DNA of 49,913 bases from Gordonia rhizosphera NBRC 16068 (GTDB taxonomy: Bacteria; Actinomycetota; Actinomycetes; Mycobacteriales; Mycobacteriaceae). The stretch lies in the NCBI RefSeq assembly GCF_000298195.1, contig NZ_BAHC01000057.1:1-49913 (forward strand). The letters run 5' to 3'. Every line of letters begins with the position of its first letter. Within the stretch, counting starts at the first letter, position 1. The notes below the pieces were generated by a model. The model did no database searches. It had not been told where the DNA came from and was given only the letters and a program-made list of their open reading frames with translations. Positions 9,134 to 17,509 of the stretch are shown piece by piece. Position numbers and translations under genes: made by a program.

Positions 9134-10012
9134 GTGGCCGACAACAACTCATCGGACAACGAATCCGCGGCCGGTTCCTCACCCGACGGCTCTTCGTCGA
9201 GGGCTGAGGAATACGGTTGGGACCCCGACGGGGAGCATCCCGACGAGCGTCCGTGGCGCACGAAGAGCGACAAGCCGGAAAAGCGTGGCTCGGTCCTGCG
9301 TGAGGCCGTCATCATCATCGGGTGCGTGCTCTTGCTCACCTGGGTGCTGCAGACCTTCGTCGGACGTCAGTACGTCATTCCATCGGAGTCGATGGAACAG
9401 ACGTTGCACGGCTGTACCGGATGTACCAACGATCGGATCGTGATCGACAAGATCACCTACCGGTTCGGTGACCCGTCGCCCGGCGACGTCGTGGTCTTCA
9501 AGGCCCCGTCGGAGTCGTGGGACGGCGCGTGGATGTCCCCGCGGTCGGATAATGCGGTGGTGAACGGGATGCAGGACGTGCTGTCCTGGTTCGGGTTCGC
9601 CCCGCCGGACGAGAACGATCTGGTCAAGCGTGTGATCGCCACCGGCGGTCAGACCGTCGAATGCCGGAACGCGGAGAACGTGGGCGTCAAGGTCGACGGC
9701 AAGCCGCTGGCCGAGCCCTACGTCGACAAGGCCCTGCAGGCCCAAGACGTCGCCGCGGGCAACATCTTGGCCGCGACCCCCGACGGGCAACCGAACTCGT
9801 GCTACGGACCGGATTTCGGACCGGTCAAGGTGCCCGAGGGCAACGTGTGGGTCATGGGGGACAACCGGGCCAACTCGGCCGATTCCCGCTTCCACATGGA
9901 GGACGAGTACCACGGCACCGTGCCGATCAGCGACATCCGCGGCAAGGTGAGATTCATCATCTACCCCTTCTCGCGGATCGGTGGTGTCGGTTCGTACAAC
10001 CCGCAGCAATGA
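9134..10012 (+). CDS. lepB: Signal peptidase I
   Basis: LepB removes Sec and Tat signal peptides outside the membrane. A disordered acidic N-terminus (1-50) precedes one membrane anchor, [17 protein letters not shown] (about 58-75). The catalytic Ser86 is in [10 protein letters not shown] and the general-base Lys165 in [12 protein letters not shown]. The box with [11 protein letters not shown] (near 265) completes the S26 family set. An insertion of about 40 residues rich in Gln and Pro between the boxes is normal for actinobacteria. GTG 9134 was chosen because it follows a -10-like hexamer. Length 292 aa. Confidence 0.95.
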   Translation: MADNNSSDNESAAGSSPDGSSSRAEEYGWDPDGEHPDERPWRTKSDKPEKRGSVLREAVIIIGCVLLLTWVLQTFVGRQYVIPSESMEQTLHGCTGCTNDRIVIDKITYRFGDPSPGDVVVFKAPSESWDGAWMSPRSDNAVVNGMQDVLSWFGFAPPDENDLVKRVIATGGQTVECRNAENVGVKVDGKPLAEPYVDKALQAQDVAAGNILAATPDGQPNSCYGPDFGPVKVPEGNVWVMGDNRANSADSRFHMEDEYHGTVPISDIRGKVRFIIYPFSRIGGVGSYNPQQ

Positions 10013-10043
10013 CGCGGGAGGGTATGAGGCGCGGAGGTGGCCG

Positions 10044-10736
10044 ATGAGCCGATGGCCGCCGCGGTTCCCGGTGCGTCGCGCCGCGAGCCTGCGGACCTTC
10101 GAGTTCGCGCTGGAGCGCAACGGACTCGGTCCCGTGGCCGGTGTCGACGAGGCGGGCAGGGGAGCGTGCGCCGGCCCGCTGGTCGTGGCGGCGTGCGTAC
10201 TCAAACCGACCCAGCTCGTGTCGCTGGCGGACCTCGACGATTCGAAACGACTGACCGAGGCCACGCGCGAGACCCTGTACAAGGCGGTGACCCGTTACGC
10301 GCTGAGTTGGAGCGCGGTGGTGATCGACTCCGCCGAGATCGACCGGATCGGCGTCCACGTCGCCAACATCGAGGGGATGCGCCGGGCCGTTGCCGGGCTC
10401 GATGTTGTGCCCGGATATGTGCTCAGCGACGGTTTCGCGGTGCCGGGGCTGACCGTGCCGTCCCTTCCGGTGATCGGCGGTGACGGCGCCGCGGCCTGTA
10501 TCGCCGCAGCGAGCATCATCGCCAAGGTCACCCGCGACCGGATCATGGTGGCCATGGACGACGAGGTGCCCGGCTACGATTTCGCTGTTCACAAGGGGTA
10601 CAGCACGGCCCATCACATGGCCTGCATCGATCGTCACGGCCCGTCGGCGGTGCACCGCATGTCCTACCGGAACGTCGCTTCACGCGCGGCCTCCGACCCC
10701 GACTCGACCACGATAGGCTTATCTGATGAGTGCTGA
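10044..10736 (+). CDS. rnhB: Ribonuclease HII
   Basis: RNase HII cuts RNA in RNA-DNA hybrids and starts removal of misincorporated ribonucleotides. The signature [18 protein letters not shown] holds metal ligands Asp35 and Glu36; [34 protein letters not shown] and [19 protein letters not shown] follow. ATG 10044 has GGAGG 7 nt upstream and removes a poor extension. The 3' end overlaps the start of the DUF2469 gene by 11 bp. Length 230 aa. Confidence 0.95.
   Translation: MSRWPPRFPVRRAASLRTFEFALERNGLGPVAGVDEAGRGACAGPLVVAACVLKPTQLVSLADLDDSKRLTEATRETLYKAVTRYALSWSAVVIDSAEIDRIGVHVANIEGMRRAVAGLDVVPGYVLSDGFAVPGLTVPSLPVIGGDGAAACIAAASIIAKVTRDRIMVAMDDEVPGYDFAVHKGYSTAHHMACIDRHGPSAVHRMSYRNVASRAASDPDSTTIGLSDEC
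10714..10719 (+). promoter_or_regulatory. -10-like hexamer TAGGCT, leaderless DUF2469 start
   Basis: TAGGCT lies inside the 3' end of rnhB and ends 6 nt before ATG 10726. No Shine-Dalgarno is present for the downstream gene. Confidence 0.5.
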
Positions 10737-11037
10737 GGATCTCGAGAAGTACGAAACCGAGATGGAACTCTCCCTGTACCGCGAGTACAAGGACATTGTC
10801 GGTCAGTTCACCTACGTGGTGGAGACCGAACGGCGCTTCTACCTGGCGAACGCGGTGGACATGGTGCCCCGCAACACCGATGGCGAGATCTACTTCGAAC
10901 TGCGCATGAGTGACGCCTGGGTGTGGGACATGTACCGCCCCGCCCGCTTCGTCAAGCAGGTCCGGGTCATCACGTTCAAGGACGTCAACATCGAGGAACT
11001 CGAGAAGCCGGAGCTGCGTCTGCCCGACGAGCCGTGA
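10726..11037 (+). CDS. DUF2469 family protein
   Basis: This 103-residue acidic protein has no known function. It matches the conserved actinobacterial DUF2469 family (Rv2901c-like) over its full length, beginning [20 protein letters not shown], with the aromatic-rich [20 protein letters not shown] and a [14 protein letters not shown] ending. It follows rnhB directly, as in mycobacteria. A -10-like hexamer suggests its own leaderless transcript within the rnhB end. Confidence 0.92.
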   Translation: MSAEDLEKYETEMELSLYREYKDIVGQFTYVVETERRFYLANAVDMVPRNTDGEIYFELRMSDAWVWDMYRPARFVKQVRVITFKDVNIEELEKPELRLPDEP

Positions 11038-11070
11038 TCGGCGGGTGAGTCCCCAAAGCTGTGTCTTGTC

Positions 11071-11148
11071 CGCCCTGAAGACCTCACACCACCGGGCCGC
11101 CATCGACACCGGCGTTTCGGTGTCCCGCTCACGCGCGGAGTTCAGGGC
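11071..11148. repeat. Imperfect direct repeat, left copy flanking the HNH gene
   Basis: CGCCCTGAAGACCTCACACC (11071-11090) matches 12818-12837 at 19 of 20 bases in the same orientation. The following bases, ending in CGCTCACGCGCGGAGTTCAG, match the other copy at about 20 of 27 over the last stretch. The two copies bracket the 13E12-type gene. Confidence 0.65.
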
Positions 11149-11183
11149 CGGCCCCTCAACGCCCGGCGACGTGGTGGCTGGGC

Positions 11184-11213
11184 GGGCCCGCCGGATGTGA
11201 CTCCGGCGGGCCC
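11184..11213. terminator. Strong hairpin, probable bidirectional terminator
   Basis: GGGCCCGCCGGA (11184-11195) pairs perfectly with TCCGGCGGGCCC (11202-11213) around a 6-nt loop. The plus-strand side continues into a pyrimidine-rich stretch with CTTCTTTC. It lies between two convergent genes, DUF2469 and the HNH gene. Confidence 0.7.
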
Positions 11214-11280
11214 ACCGGGCCGCCAGCTTCTTTCACACTGTGGAGTTGTCAAGGAACGTTCGTCCGGGGAGTTCCCGGGT

Positions 11281-11397
11281 GGTCTGGGCTGGTCGGGTCA
11301 GGCTGGGCTGCTGGTCGGTTCTTCCCGGTCAGGCCGTGCTGGTCAGGTGTGCTCGGTCGTGGTCGGGTCAGTTCTTCTCGGTCATGTTCGGGTCAGG
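11281..11397. repeat. Degenerate GGTC(G/A)GGTCAG-type repeats
   Basis: Short variants of GGTCGGGTCAG recur several times. Two 19-bp copies, GGTCGGTTCTTCCCGGTCA (11313-11331) and a version at 11366-11384, match at 17 of 19 positions and are 53 bp apart. The block lies immediately past the 3' end of the HNH gene. Confidence 0.6.
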
Positions 11398-12637
11398 CGG
11401 CGATGTCGTCGAGGCGCATGGTCCGCCGGTTGTAGGCGGGTATCGGGGTGCGGTTCGGGTCCTGCTCGACGGGTGGCAGCAGCCAGGGGTGGCGGTCGGC
11501 GCCCATGATGATGTCCCAGCCCGACGCGTGGATCTGCGCGTGACACGACGTGCAGAGTAGGCAGCCGTTGTCCAGGTCGGTGGGACCCCCGTCAGCCCAA
11601 TGGGCGATGTGATGACACTGTGTATATCCTGCTGCCGCACCACATTTGACGCAGCAGTGGTCACGGATGATCAACGCCCTGCGCTGGTGATGGGTGAACA
11701 ACCGCTGCGGGTGCCCCATATCCAACGGCACCTTCTCACCGTCGACGATGACCGCGCTCACGGTGCCATCGCAGGACAGGGTTTTCGCCAGGGTCTGCGA
11801 GATCGGCCCCAGCCACTGCAGGGACGCGGCATCGGGGGTGTCGACGGGCACGGTCAGGTTCAGGTGTGTTTTCGGGACCGTCACCAGATCAGCGACACCC
11901 GACGCGTTGGCGTGGGCGGCGGCATCGAGGATCATCTCCAACGCGTCGGCGCGGCGCTGCCCCGCGCTGCGGGCGTCCTCCGATCCGTCGGGTTCGGGGC
12001 GTTTCTGCGACAGGGATTCGATCGCCGACACCAGTTTCTCCCCGATCACGATGTCCAGGTTCGCCGAGACCTCCAACCGGCCGTCATCGGTGGGCTTGGT
12101 CGACCATTCATTGATGGAGCGGTCCTCACCCGCGGGCACCCCACCCTGCTCGTCGGCGATCTGGTTACCGAGCTTGCGGGCCGTGTCGAGCACCTCGCGT
12201 GGGGTGGCCCCAGCAAACGCCTGCGCGAGCAACGCCAACTGGTGTTCGATCCGTGACACCTCGCTCAACGGTTCCGGCGACCTCTTCTCGATATGCCCCA
12301 TGCCACGCACGAGGGCGTCGATGTGTTCGCCGGAGAAGACCCCATCCCCGCTGTAGGCGGCCACCCGTTCCAGAGTGGACAGCGCGGCGGCGATCCGCAG
12401 CCACCGATCCGCCACCGTGGGTGCGGCACCCATCTCGATCAGCAGGGCGCGAGTTTTGCCGCCGGTCTGCCGGGCCACCCCCAACCGGTCCAGCGCGCCC
12501 GCGTGCACGGCGAGTTGATGGTCGACCACGTTGCGCAGACCCATCAGGATCTTGGTCGTGTCGAAGACCTCACGACCGGTGGCGTCGGCGGTGATCGTCA
12601 GGTCACGGACGGTGGGGAGCAGGGTGTCGAGTGGCAT
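11393..12637 (-). CDS. DUF222 / HNH endonuclease (13E12 family)
   Basis: This is a 13E12-type protein: an N-terminal DUF222 helical domain (about 1-300) and a C-terminal HNH nuclease domain. The HNH region reads HCCVKCGAAAGYTQCHHIAHW and then DNGCLLCTSCHAQIH, with paired Cys for a structural zinc and the HH catalytic pair. These genes are multicopy in Mycobacteriales and linked to REP13E12-type elements; no defined role is established. I chose ATG 12637 because a well-spaced promoter ends 6 nt upstream; an upstream in-frame start would add 14 residues that overlap the promoter. Length 414 aa. The gene interrupts otherwise conserved synteny and is flanked by direct repeats. Confidence 0.9.
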   Translation of the reverse strand: MPLDTLLPTVRDLTITADATGREVFDTTKILMGLRNVVDHQLAVHAGALDRLGVARQTGGKTRALLIEMGAAPTVADRWLRIAAALSTLERVAAYSGDGVFSGEHIDALVRGMGHIEKRSPEPLSEVSRIEHQLALLAQAFAGATPREVLDTARKLGNQIADEQGGVPAGEDRSINEWSTKPTDDGRLEVSANLDIVIGEKLVSAIESLSQKRPEPDGSEDARSAGQRRADALEMILDAAAHANASGVADLVTVPKTHLNLTVPVDTPDAASLQWLGPISQTLAKTLSCDGTVSAVIVDGEKVPLDMGHPQRLFTHHQRRALIIRDHCCVKCGAAAGYTQCHHIAHWADGGPTDLDNGCLLCTSCHAQIHASGWDIIMGADRHPWLLPPVEQDPNRTPIPAYNRRTMRLDDIAA

Positions 12638-12643
12638 GCCCCA

Positions 12644-12672
12644 AGAGTAGTCGAACTGGTGTTCGAACGCAA
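12644..12672 (-). promoter_or_regulatory. Promoter of the HNH gene
   Basis: On the minus strand TTGCGT (12672-12667) and TACTCT (12649-12644) are separated by 17 nt. TACTCT ends 6 nt before the ATG, so the transcript is probably leaderless. A GTTCGAAC palindrome lies inside the spacer. Confidence 0.7.
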
Positions 12673-12817
12673 TGGGCAAATCGATGCTATTTCACTGCAC
12701 TGCAACGGTTTTCGTCGACCAGAAACGGCTCAATCGCTCATCATATCGTTGAGGTGTGACAAGGTCGTCAGTGTCGGATTGCGCAGTGCTGCAGGGATAT
12801 CGGGCCGCACCGCCTCC

Positions 12818-12895
12818 CGCCCTGGAGACCTCACACCTCGCACCAAGTCGTCGACGTACCCGCATCCGCGTGCCGCTCAGGTGCGGACTTCAGCA
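12818..12895. repeat. Imperfect direct repeat, right copy flanking the HNH gene
   Basis: CGCCCTGGAGACCTCACACC (12818-12837) is the partner of 11071-11090 with one mismatch. The similarity fades in the middle and returns in GCCGCTCAGGTGCGGACTTC near the end. Confidence 0.65.
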
Positions 12896-12991
12896 CCAGC
12901 CGATAGGTCGCAGAACGTGCCTTTCGACCCTTCGCAGGCGTGCTCCTCGGGGATCGGGGATTGGGGGACGCGGACATCGGATTTCCGCAGT

Positions 12992-13492
12992 TCAGAGGTA
13001 GTCGACCTCGAAGACCGGATAGTCCGCCGCGATCAGCTCGAACTCCGCGACAGGTGCAGTGGGTGGCACCGGGATGTGCGGCCGCGAACCGGGCACCTGC
13101 TCGACGTAGGCCTTGAGCAGCGCCGCCCGGTGATCGGGTGGAACCTCGGTGAGATGCACTCGGCGCCGCCGACGGCGTTCGATGACGGCGTACCCGTCCG
13201 CGGCGCGGACATTGCGCACCCAATTGCAGTCGTTTCCGAGCATCGATCCGAGGTGATCACGGCCGTCGACGACGGCGATCCCGAGCGGGAACCGGGTGGG
13301 GTTACCGCTACGTCGGCCCGGCACCTCCAGCGTGACCCATCGTCGCCCGGGTACGAGTCCCTTGCCGAACGCCCAGCCCCACGCGCGGGCGAATCCGCGT
13401 GCCGCGGCGTTGCCCTTGCCGCCTGTGTACATGTTGCGCAGGATCTGCGCCTGGCGCTCCTTCAAGCCCTGCCACACCGCGGGAACGCTCAT
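12992..13492 (-). CDS. Deazaflavin-dependent nitroreductase family protein
   Basis: The 166-residue protein belongs to the DUF385/Ddn-like split-barrel family, which in mycobacteria uses coenzyme F420. Family features seen are a basic amphipathic N-terminus, then RRWVTLEVPGRRSGNPTRFP and the SMLGNDCNWVRNVRAADG cofactor-pocket stretch. ATG 13492 has GGGAGGAG upstream at good spacing; longer in-frame starts lack this. The substrate is unknown. Convergent context with no partner gene suggests a stand-alone oxidoreductase. Confidence 0.85.
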   Translation of the reverse strand: MSVPAVWQGLKERQAQILRNMYTGGKGNAAARGFARAWGWAFGKGLVPGRRWVTLEVPGRRSGNPTRFPLGIAVVDGRDHLGSMLGNDCNWVRNVRAADGYAVIERRRRRRVHLTEVPPDHRAALLKAYVEQVPGSRPHIPVPPTAPVAEFELIAADYPVFEVDYL

Positions 13493-13680
13493 CGGTGCTC
13501 CTCCCATGCGTGTTCTCGTGGAGCCGTTGCCCCATTGTCGCGCGGATATTCGTCTGTGTCGTGTCGCGAAGCCCTCGGCGATCGACTCCGGAGTTGTGCA
13601 CATTCTCGATTTGCTCCACAGTTCTGCATCTCTTCGAGGTGAAGGTCTGGATCATCCTGCGCGGCAGCAATGCTGGTGTC

Positions 13681-14103
13681 ATGAGCGACAACACATCACA
13701 GTCGGGTCGGGCCGGTTCGCGGTCGCGGGGCGCGCGGACGGCCGCGATCGGCCGGATCGGCGAGGACCTGGCCGCCGAGCACGTGCAGGGCCTGGGTTGG
13801 ACCATCCTGGAACGCAATTGGCGAAACCGGTACGGCGAACTGGACCTGATCGCGGCCGACGGGTCGGTGCTGGTCGTCGTTGAGGTGAAGACGCGTGCGT
13901 CGCGGGTCTTCGACGACCCGGTCGCCGCGGTCACGCCGACCAAACTCGCGCGGATGCGCCGGCTGACGGGGATGTGGTTGTCGGAGAACCGGCGTGGGTG
14001 GAGCCGAATCCGGTTCGACGTGATGTCGGTACAACTGGATTCGCGTGATCCGGAGGATCTCGAGCGCGCGGTCATCCGTCACCACCGCGGCGTCTTCGAG
14101 TGA
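13681..14103 (+). CDS. yraN: YraN/UPF0102 family nuclease-like protein
   Basis: YraN proteins are small endonuclease-fold (Holliday-junction resolvase-like) proteins of unclear role. The conserved GEDLAAEHVQGLGW, NRYGELDLIAADG and VVVEVKTRAS motifs give the E-x-D-x-K pattern of the nuclease fold. The first 25 residues are Ser/Arg-rich. The stop overlaps the comM start as GTGA, as in the conserved yraN-comM-dprA block. Length 140 aa. Confidence 0.93.
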   Translation: MSDNTSQSGRAGSRSRGARTAAIGRIGEDLAAEHVQGLGWTILERNWRNRYGELDLIAADGSVLVVVEVKTRASRVFDDPVAAVTPTKLARMRRLTGMWLSENRRGWSRIRFDVMSVQLDSRDPEDLERAVIRHHRGVFE

Positions 14104-15626
14104 CGATGCGTCAGACCGGGTTGGGCCGCACTCATGCGGTGGGATTGAATGCGTTCGCGGCCAGGGAGATCGAGATCCAGGCCAACGTGGGCCAGGGCCT
14201 GCCGGGCTTCTCGATCAACGGGCATGTCGATGCCTCGTTGCGGGAGGCGCGTGACCGGGTGCGCCCGGCGATCACCAACTCGAAGTTCTCGTTCCCGGAA
14301 CTCAAGGTGACGGTCGCGTTGGCGCCCGCGGAGATGCCGAAGGCGGGTTCGGCGTTCGACCTCGGCATCGCGTTGGCGATCCTGGTGGCGACCGAGCAGG
14401 TCGCGACCACCAAGATCGGGCACACCGTGTTTCTCGGCGAACTCGGACTCGACGGCCGGCTCCGACCGGTGCGCGGGGTGCTCCCGGCACTGGTGGAGGC
14501 GCGTGCCCGCGGATACACCCACGCCGTCGTGCCGATGGGCAACGTCGCCGAGGCGGTGCTGGTCGGTGGCCTGGAGGTCGGTGGCGCGCAGACGCTCGGT
14601 GAGGTCACCAGTTGGCTGTCCGGGGACCACGTCCTCGACACGGTGACCGGGTCACAGACCGTGCAAATCCCCGAGATTCCCGACCTGGCCGACGTCGTCG
14701 GTCAGTCCGAGGCCCGCCACGCACTCGAGATCGCCGCCGCCGGCGCACACCACGTCCTGATGACCGGGCCGCCCGGCATCGGCAAGACGATGCTCGCACG
14801 CCGGATGCCAGGCATCCTTCCGCCGTTGGGGTCCGACGAGTCACTGGAGGTCACCGCCATCCACTCCATCGCGGGCACCTTGCGTGCGGGGTATCCGCTG
14901 ATCACCGCGGCCCCCTTCATCGCACCGCATCACAGCACCTCCGTGACCGCCATGCTCGGTGGCGGGACCGGTCTGGCCAGACCGGGTGCCGTCTCCCGCG
15001 CCCATCGCGGCGTGCTGTTTCTCGACGAATGTGCCGAAATGGGCCCAAAGGTGCTCGACTCCCTCCGCCAACCCCTCGAGGAAGGGGAGGTGCGGGTATC
15101 GCGGCGTGATGGTGTCGCCACCTACCCGGCACGCTTCCAGCTGATCATGGCCGCCAACCCCTGCCCATGCGCCCCGGCCCACGACGTCGACTGCGTGTGC
15201 TCGTCGGTCGCCCGGCGCCGCTACCTGGGCAAACTGTCCGGACCGTTGATGGACCGCATCGACATCCGGGTCCGCATGGACCCGCCGGGAAATACCGCAC
15301 TGATGAATCCCGTCGAGGAGTCCAGCGCCGTGGTCCGGGAGCGGGTGGCGACCGCGCGCGCCGCGGCGATCGAACGATGGCACAACCGGGGATGGTTGAC
15401 CAACTCAGAGGTTCCCGGTTCGGCTCTGCGGCAGCGCTTTCGACTACCACCGCGGGCGCTTCGGCCGATCGAGCTGTTCCTGCGGGACGGTCGGGTCACC
15501 GCGCGCGGCGCCGACCGGGCGCTCCGATTGGCCTGGACCCTCGCAGACCTCAAGGGGCTGACCCAACCCACCGAGTCCGAGGTCGCCGAGGCGCTGCTCT
15601 ACCGGGACAGAGGAGGACACCGATGA
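14100..15626 (+). CDS. ComM-like magnesium-chelatase-type AAA+ ATPase
   Basis: This is a YifB/ComM family protein. In Vibrio, ComM is a helicase that promotes branch migration during DNA uptake; the role here is inferred. An N-terminal ChlI domain (about 20-140) precedes the AAA+ domain with Walker A GPPGIGKT (223-230), Walker B GVLFLDECAEM and a sensor in FQLIMAANPCPC. Cys residues in the CPCAPAHDVDCVCSS insert are typical of the family. A Mg_chelatase C-terminal domain ends at 508. Both ends overlap neighbours: GTGA with yraN and ATGA with dprA, implying translational coupling. Confidence 0.93.
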   Translation: MTMRQTGLGRTHAVGLNAFAAREIEIQANVGQGLPGFSINGHVDASLREARDRVRPAITNSKFSFPELKVTVALAPAEMPKAGSAFDLGIALAILVATEQVATTKIGHTVFLGELGLDGRLRPVRGVLPALVEARARGYTHAVVPMGNVAEAVLVGGLEVGGAQTLGEVTSWLSGDHVLDTVTGSQTVQIPEIPDLADVVGQSEARHALEIAAAGAHHVLMTGPPGIGKTMLARRMPGILPPLGSDESLEVTAIHSIAGTLRAGYPLITAAPFIAPHHSTSVTAMLGGGTGLARPGAVSRAHRGVLFLDECAEMGPKVLDSLRQPLEEGEVRVSRRDGVATYPARFQLIMAANPCPCAPAHDVDCVCSSVARRRYLGKLSGPLMDRIDIRVRMDPPGNTALMNPVEESSAVVRERVATARAAAIERWHNRGWLTNSEVPGSALRQRFRLPPRALRPIELFLRDGRVTARGADRALRLAWTLADLKGLTQPTESEVAEALLYRDRGGHR

Positions 15627-16756
15627 CCGAATCCGTCGACGACACCGCGCTGCGGGCCTGGGCCTACCTCGCCCGGGTCGCCGAACCACCCTGTGCGGCA
15701 ATCGAATCGTTGTGCGACGAGCTCGGACCGGCGGAGGCCGCGGCGGCGATCAGGGCGCGCTCGGTCCCGCCGGGGCATGCCGGCGTGCTGGAGGCCACCG
15801 CCGCCCGTGCCGATTCGGACCGAGCCGCCGCCGACCTCGAGGTGGCCGAGCGGATCGGCGCCCGCCTGGTCACCCGGGACGACCCGGAATGGCCCGCCTG
15901 GGCCCTGATGACGCTGGGCCAGGCTGACACCGCGGTGCGCGGCGGCCCCCCGCTGGCGTTGTGGGTGCGAGGACCGGGCCGACTCGACGAGATGGCGACG
16001 AACGGTGTCGCGCTCATAGGGTCGCGGGCCGCATCGGGCTACGGCGAACAGGTGACCTCGACCCTGGCCTCGGGTCTGGCGCTGGAGAACTGGACGGTGA
16101 CGTCGGGCGCCGCCTACGGCATCGACGGTGTCGCGCACCGGGCTGCGCTGGCCGCGGGTGGGCCCACAATGGCCGTGCTGGCCTGCGGCATCGACCGGGA
16201 CTATCCGGCAGGGCACGCGCGGCTGATCGCCGAGATCGGCGAGCACGGGCTCGTGGTGTCGGAGTATCCGCCCGGCACGACCGCGGCCAAACACCGGTTC
16301 CTCACCCGCAACCGGTTGGTGGCCGCGATGTCGGACGCGGTCGTCGTGGTGGAGGCGGGACGACGATCGGGGGCCGCGAACACCGCGGCGTGGGCCCGAA
16401 AACTCGGCCGGCCGCTCGGCGCGGTGCCGGGTCCGGTGACGTCGGCGACCTCGGTCGGATGCCACCGGATGATCTCCGACGACCTCGCCGTGCTGGTCAC
16501 CGACACCCGATCGGTGATCGCGTTGGCCCGCCCGGACGGGGCGGGTGACATCGGGCGGGGGCGGGGGCGCGAGACCGATGATCTGTCCGACGACCAGATC
16601 CGGGTGCACGATGCGATCCCGGCACGCGGGGCGGTCACCATCGAAGAGATCGCCTTTTCGGCCGGTCTGGACGTGTCGGTGGTGCGCTCGGCACTGGCGG
16701 TCATGGATGTCGGTGGGCACGTGGTGAACGTCAACGGTGCCTGGCGGCTGTCGTGA
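15623..16756 (+). CDS. dprA: DNA-processing protein DprA
   Basis: DprA loads RecA on incoming single-stranded DNA. The Rossmann-like core has LIGSRAASGYGEQ, TSGAAYGIDGVAHRAAL, VLACGIDRDYPAGH and SEYPPGTTAAKHRFLTRNR, followed by VVVVEAGRRSGAANTA. A C-terminal winged-helix segment (about 310-377) is present. ATG 15623 has an AGGAGG 6 nt upstream and overlaps the comM stop. Length 377 aa. No competence pseudopilus genes are seen, so it may serve recombination rather than uptake. Confidence 0.94.
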   Translation: MTESVDDTALRAWAYLARVAEPPCAAIESLCDELGPAEAAAAIRARSVPPGHAGVLEATAARADSDRAAADLEVAERIGARLVTRDDPEWPAWALMTLGQADTAVRGGPPLALWVRGPGRLDEMATNGVALIGSRAASGYGEQVTSTLASGLALENWTVTSGAAYGIDGVAHRAALAAGGPTMAVLACGIDRDYPAGHARLIAEIGEHGLVVSEYPPGTTAAKHRFLTRNRLVAAMSDAVVVVEAGRRSGAANTAAWARKLGRPLGAVPGPVTSATSVGCHRMISDDLAVLVTDTRSVIALARPDGAGDIGRGRGRETDDLSDDQIRVHDAIPARGAVTIEEIAFSAGLDVSVVRSALAVMDVGGHVVNVNGAWRLS

Positions 16757-16812
16757 GCGGGGTGAGCGCACCAAGTGCCGAGTCGTGACCCGCGACCACC
16801 GCTTACCACGGT

Positions 16813-17376
16813 TCAGCGGCGGGTCAGCAGGTCGATGAAGATCCGGGTGTCGTCCTCGCTCGCCGGGCCGTGCCGCGGTCGGGAGTGCAGATAGCCGATC
16901 CCGGCATAGAGCAGGGTGGTGGCGCGGGCGTGGGCCTCGCGATCGTCGAATCCGAGCTCACGCATTGTGTCGTAGGCGACGGCGAAGATCTGGTCGTCGA
17001 GCGCGGCGACCGAGTCGGCGAGCGACTCGTCGGTCTCGGCCCATTTGCGGACCGCCGCCTCGACCTTCCAGCGTCGCGGATCGGTGACGAGTGCCACCAT
17101 GGCCTCGATCCGCTCGACCGGGGGCAGTGACTGGAGATCGGCCATTGCCTGTCCGCCCGTCTCCTCGACGTGTCGGCAATGGTCGGCCAGCGCGGCCATC
17201 AGTGCCGCGATGTCGGTGAAGTGCCAGTAGAAACTGCCCTTGGTGACCCCGAGACGCTCACACAGTCGCGAGATCTTGATCGCCCCCGCACCGTCGCTGA
17301 TCAGCACGCCCATCGCGGCGTCGAGCCAGTCGTCGACGGTGAGACGGGATCCTCGTCGCGACGATGACTCCGGCAT
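16813..17376 (-). CDS. TetR family transcriptional regulator
   Basis: This is a one-component repressor of 187 aa. The N-terminal HTH, ISRLCERLGVTKGSFYWHF, is a textbook TetR recognition region. The ligand domain is helical with no recognisable specificity. ATG 17376 follows gaggtgaat closely; GTG 17382 is the alternative. It is divergent from the siderophore-interacting protein gene, and the 133-bp gap holds a candidate iron box. It may control its neighbour, but the box looks DtxR-like rather than TetR-like. Confidence 0.9.
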   Translation of the reverse strand: MPESSSRRGSRLTVDDWLDAAMGVLISDGAGAIKISRLCERLGVTKGSFYWHFTDIAALMAALADHCRHVEETGGQAMADLQSLPPVERIEAMVALVTDPRRWKVEAAVRKWAETDESLADSVAALDDQIFAVAYDTMRELGFDDREAHARATTLLYAGIGYLHSRPRHGPASEDDTRIFIDLLTRR

Positions 17377-17458
17377 ATTCACCTCGCTCGAACGGGTGCT
17401 TCGGCGACCTGAACCCTCACTTTAGATCACTCCTCCGCACCGGCGCAGGCCCAGCAAC

Positions 17459-17472
17459 TTAGGTTTACCTAA
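17459..17472. promoter_or_regulatory. Candidate iron box, TTAGG-N4-CCTAA
   Basis: TTAGGTTTACCTAA has the half-sites of the IdeR/DtxR operator. Classic boxes have a 9-nt gap between TTAGG and CCTAA; here it is 4. It lies where a -35 would be for TACGCT (17484-17489), so binding would block transcription of the siderophore-interacting gene. Confidence 0.55.
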
Positions 17473-17483
17473 AAGGTAGGGCG

Positions 17484-17489
17484 TACGCT
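17484..17489 (+). promoter_or_regulatory. -10 hexamer TACGCT of the siderophore-interacting gene
   Basis: TACGCT lies 20 nt before ATG 17510. Unlike many genes here, this one has a clear Shine-Dalgarno (gagaggagg) between the -10 and the start, giving a short leader. Confidence 0.55.
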
Positions 17490-17509
17490 GTTCGGCGAGA
17501 GGAGGCTTC

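Larger units (their letters stand above)
11038..11392. other. Accessory intergenic region with hairpin and repeats
   Basis: These 355 bp hold no convincing gene. They contain one copy of an approximately 78-bp direct repeat (11071-11148), a strong hairpin (11184-11213) and a block of degenerate GGTC-rich repeats (11281-11397). Together with 12638-12991 they flank the HNH gene. Confidence 0.65.
12638..12991. other. Gap between HNH gene start and nitroreductase end
   Basis: These 354 bp contain the HNH promoter (12644-12672), an AT-richer patch (12680-12760) and the right copy of the flanking direct repeat (12818-12895). I see no gene; short frames have shadow-like composition. Confidence 0.6.

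Noticed and set aside
16786..16826. Terminator between dprA and the TetR gene
   Set aside because: Only 8-bp arms (TGACCCGC/GCGGGTCA) with a 25-nt loop that overlaps the TetR 3' end; too weak to call.
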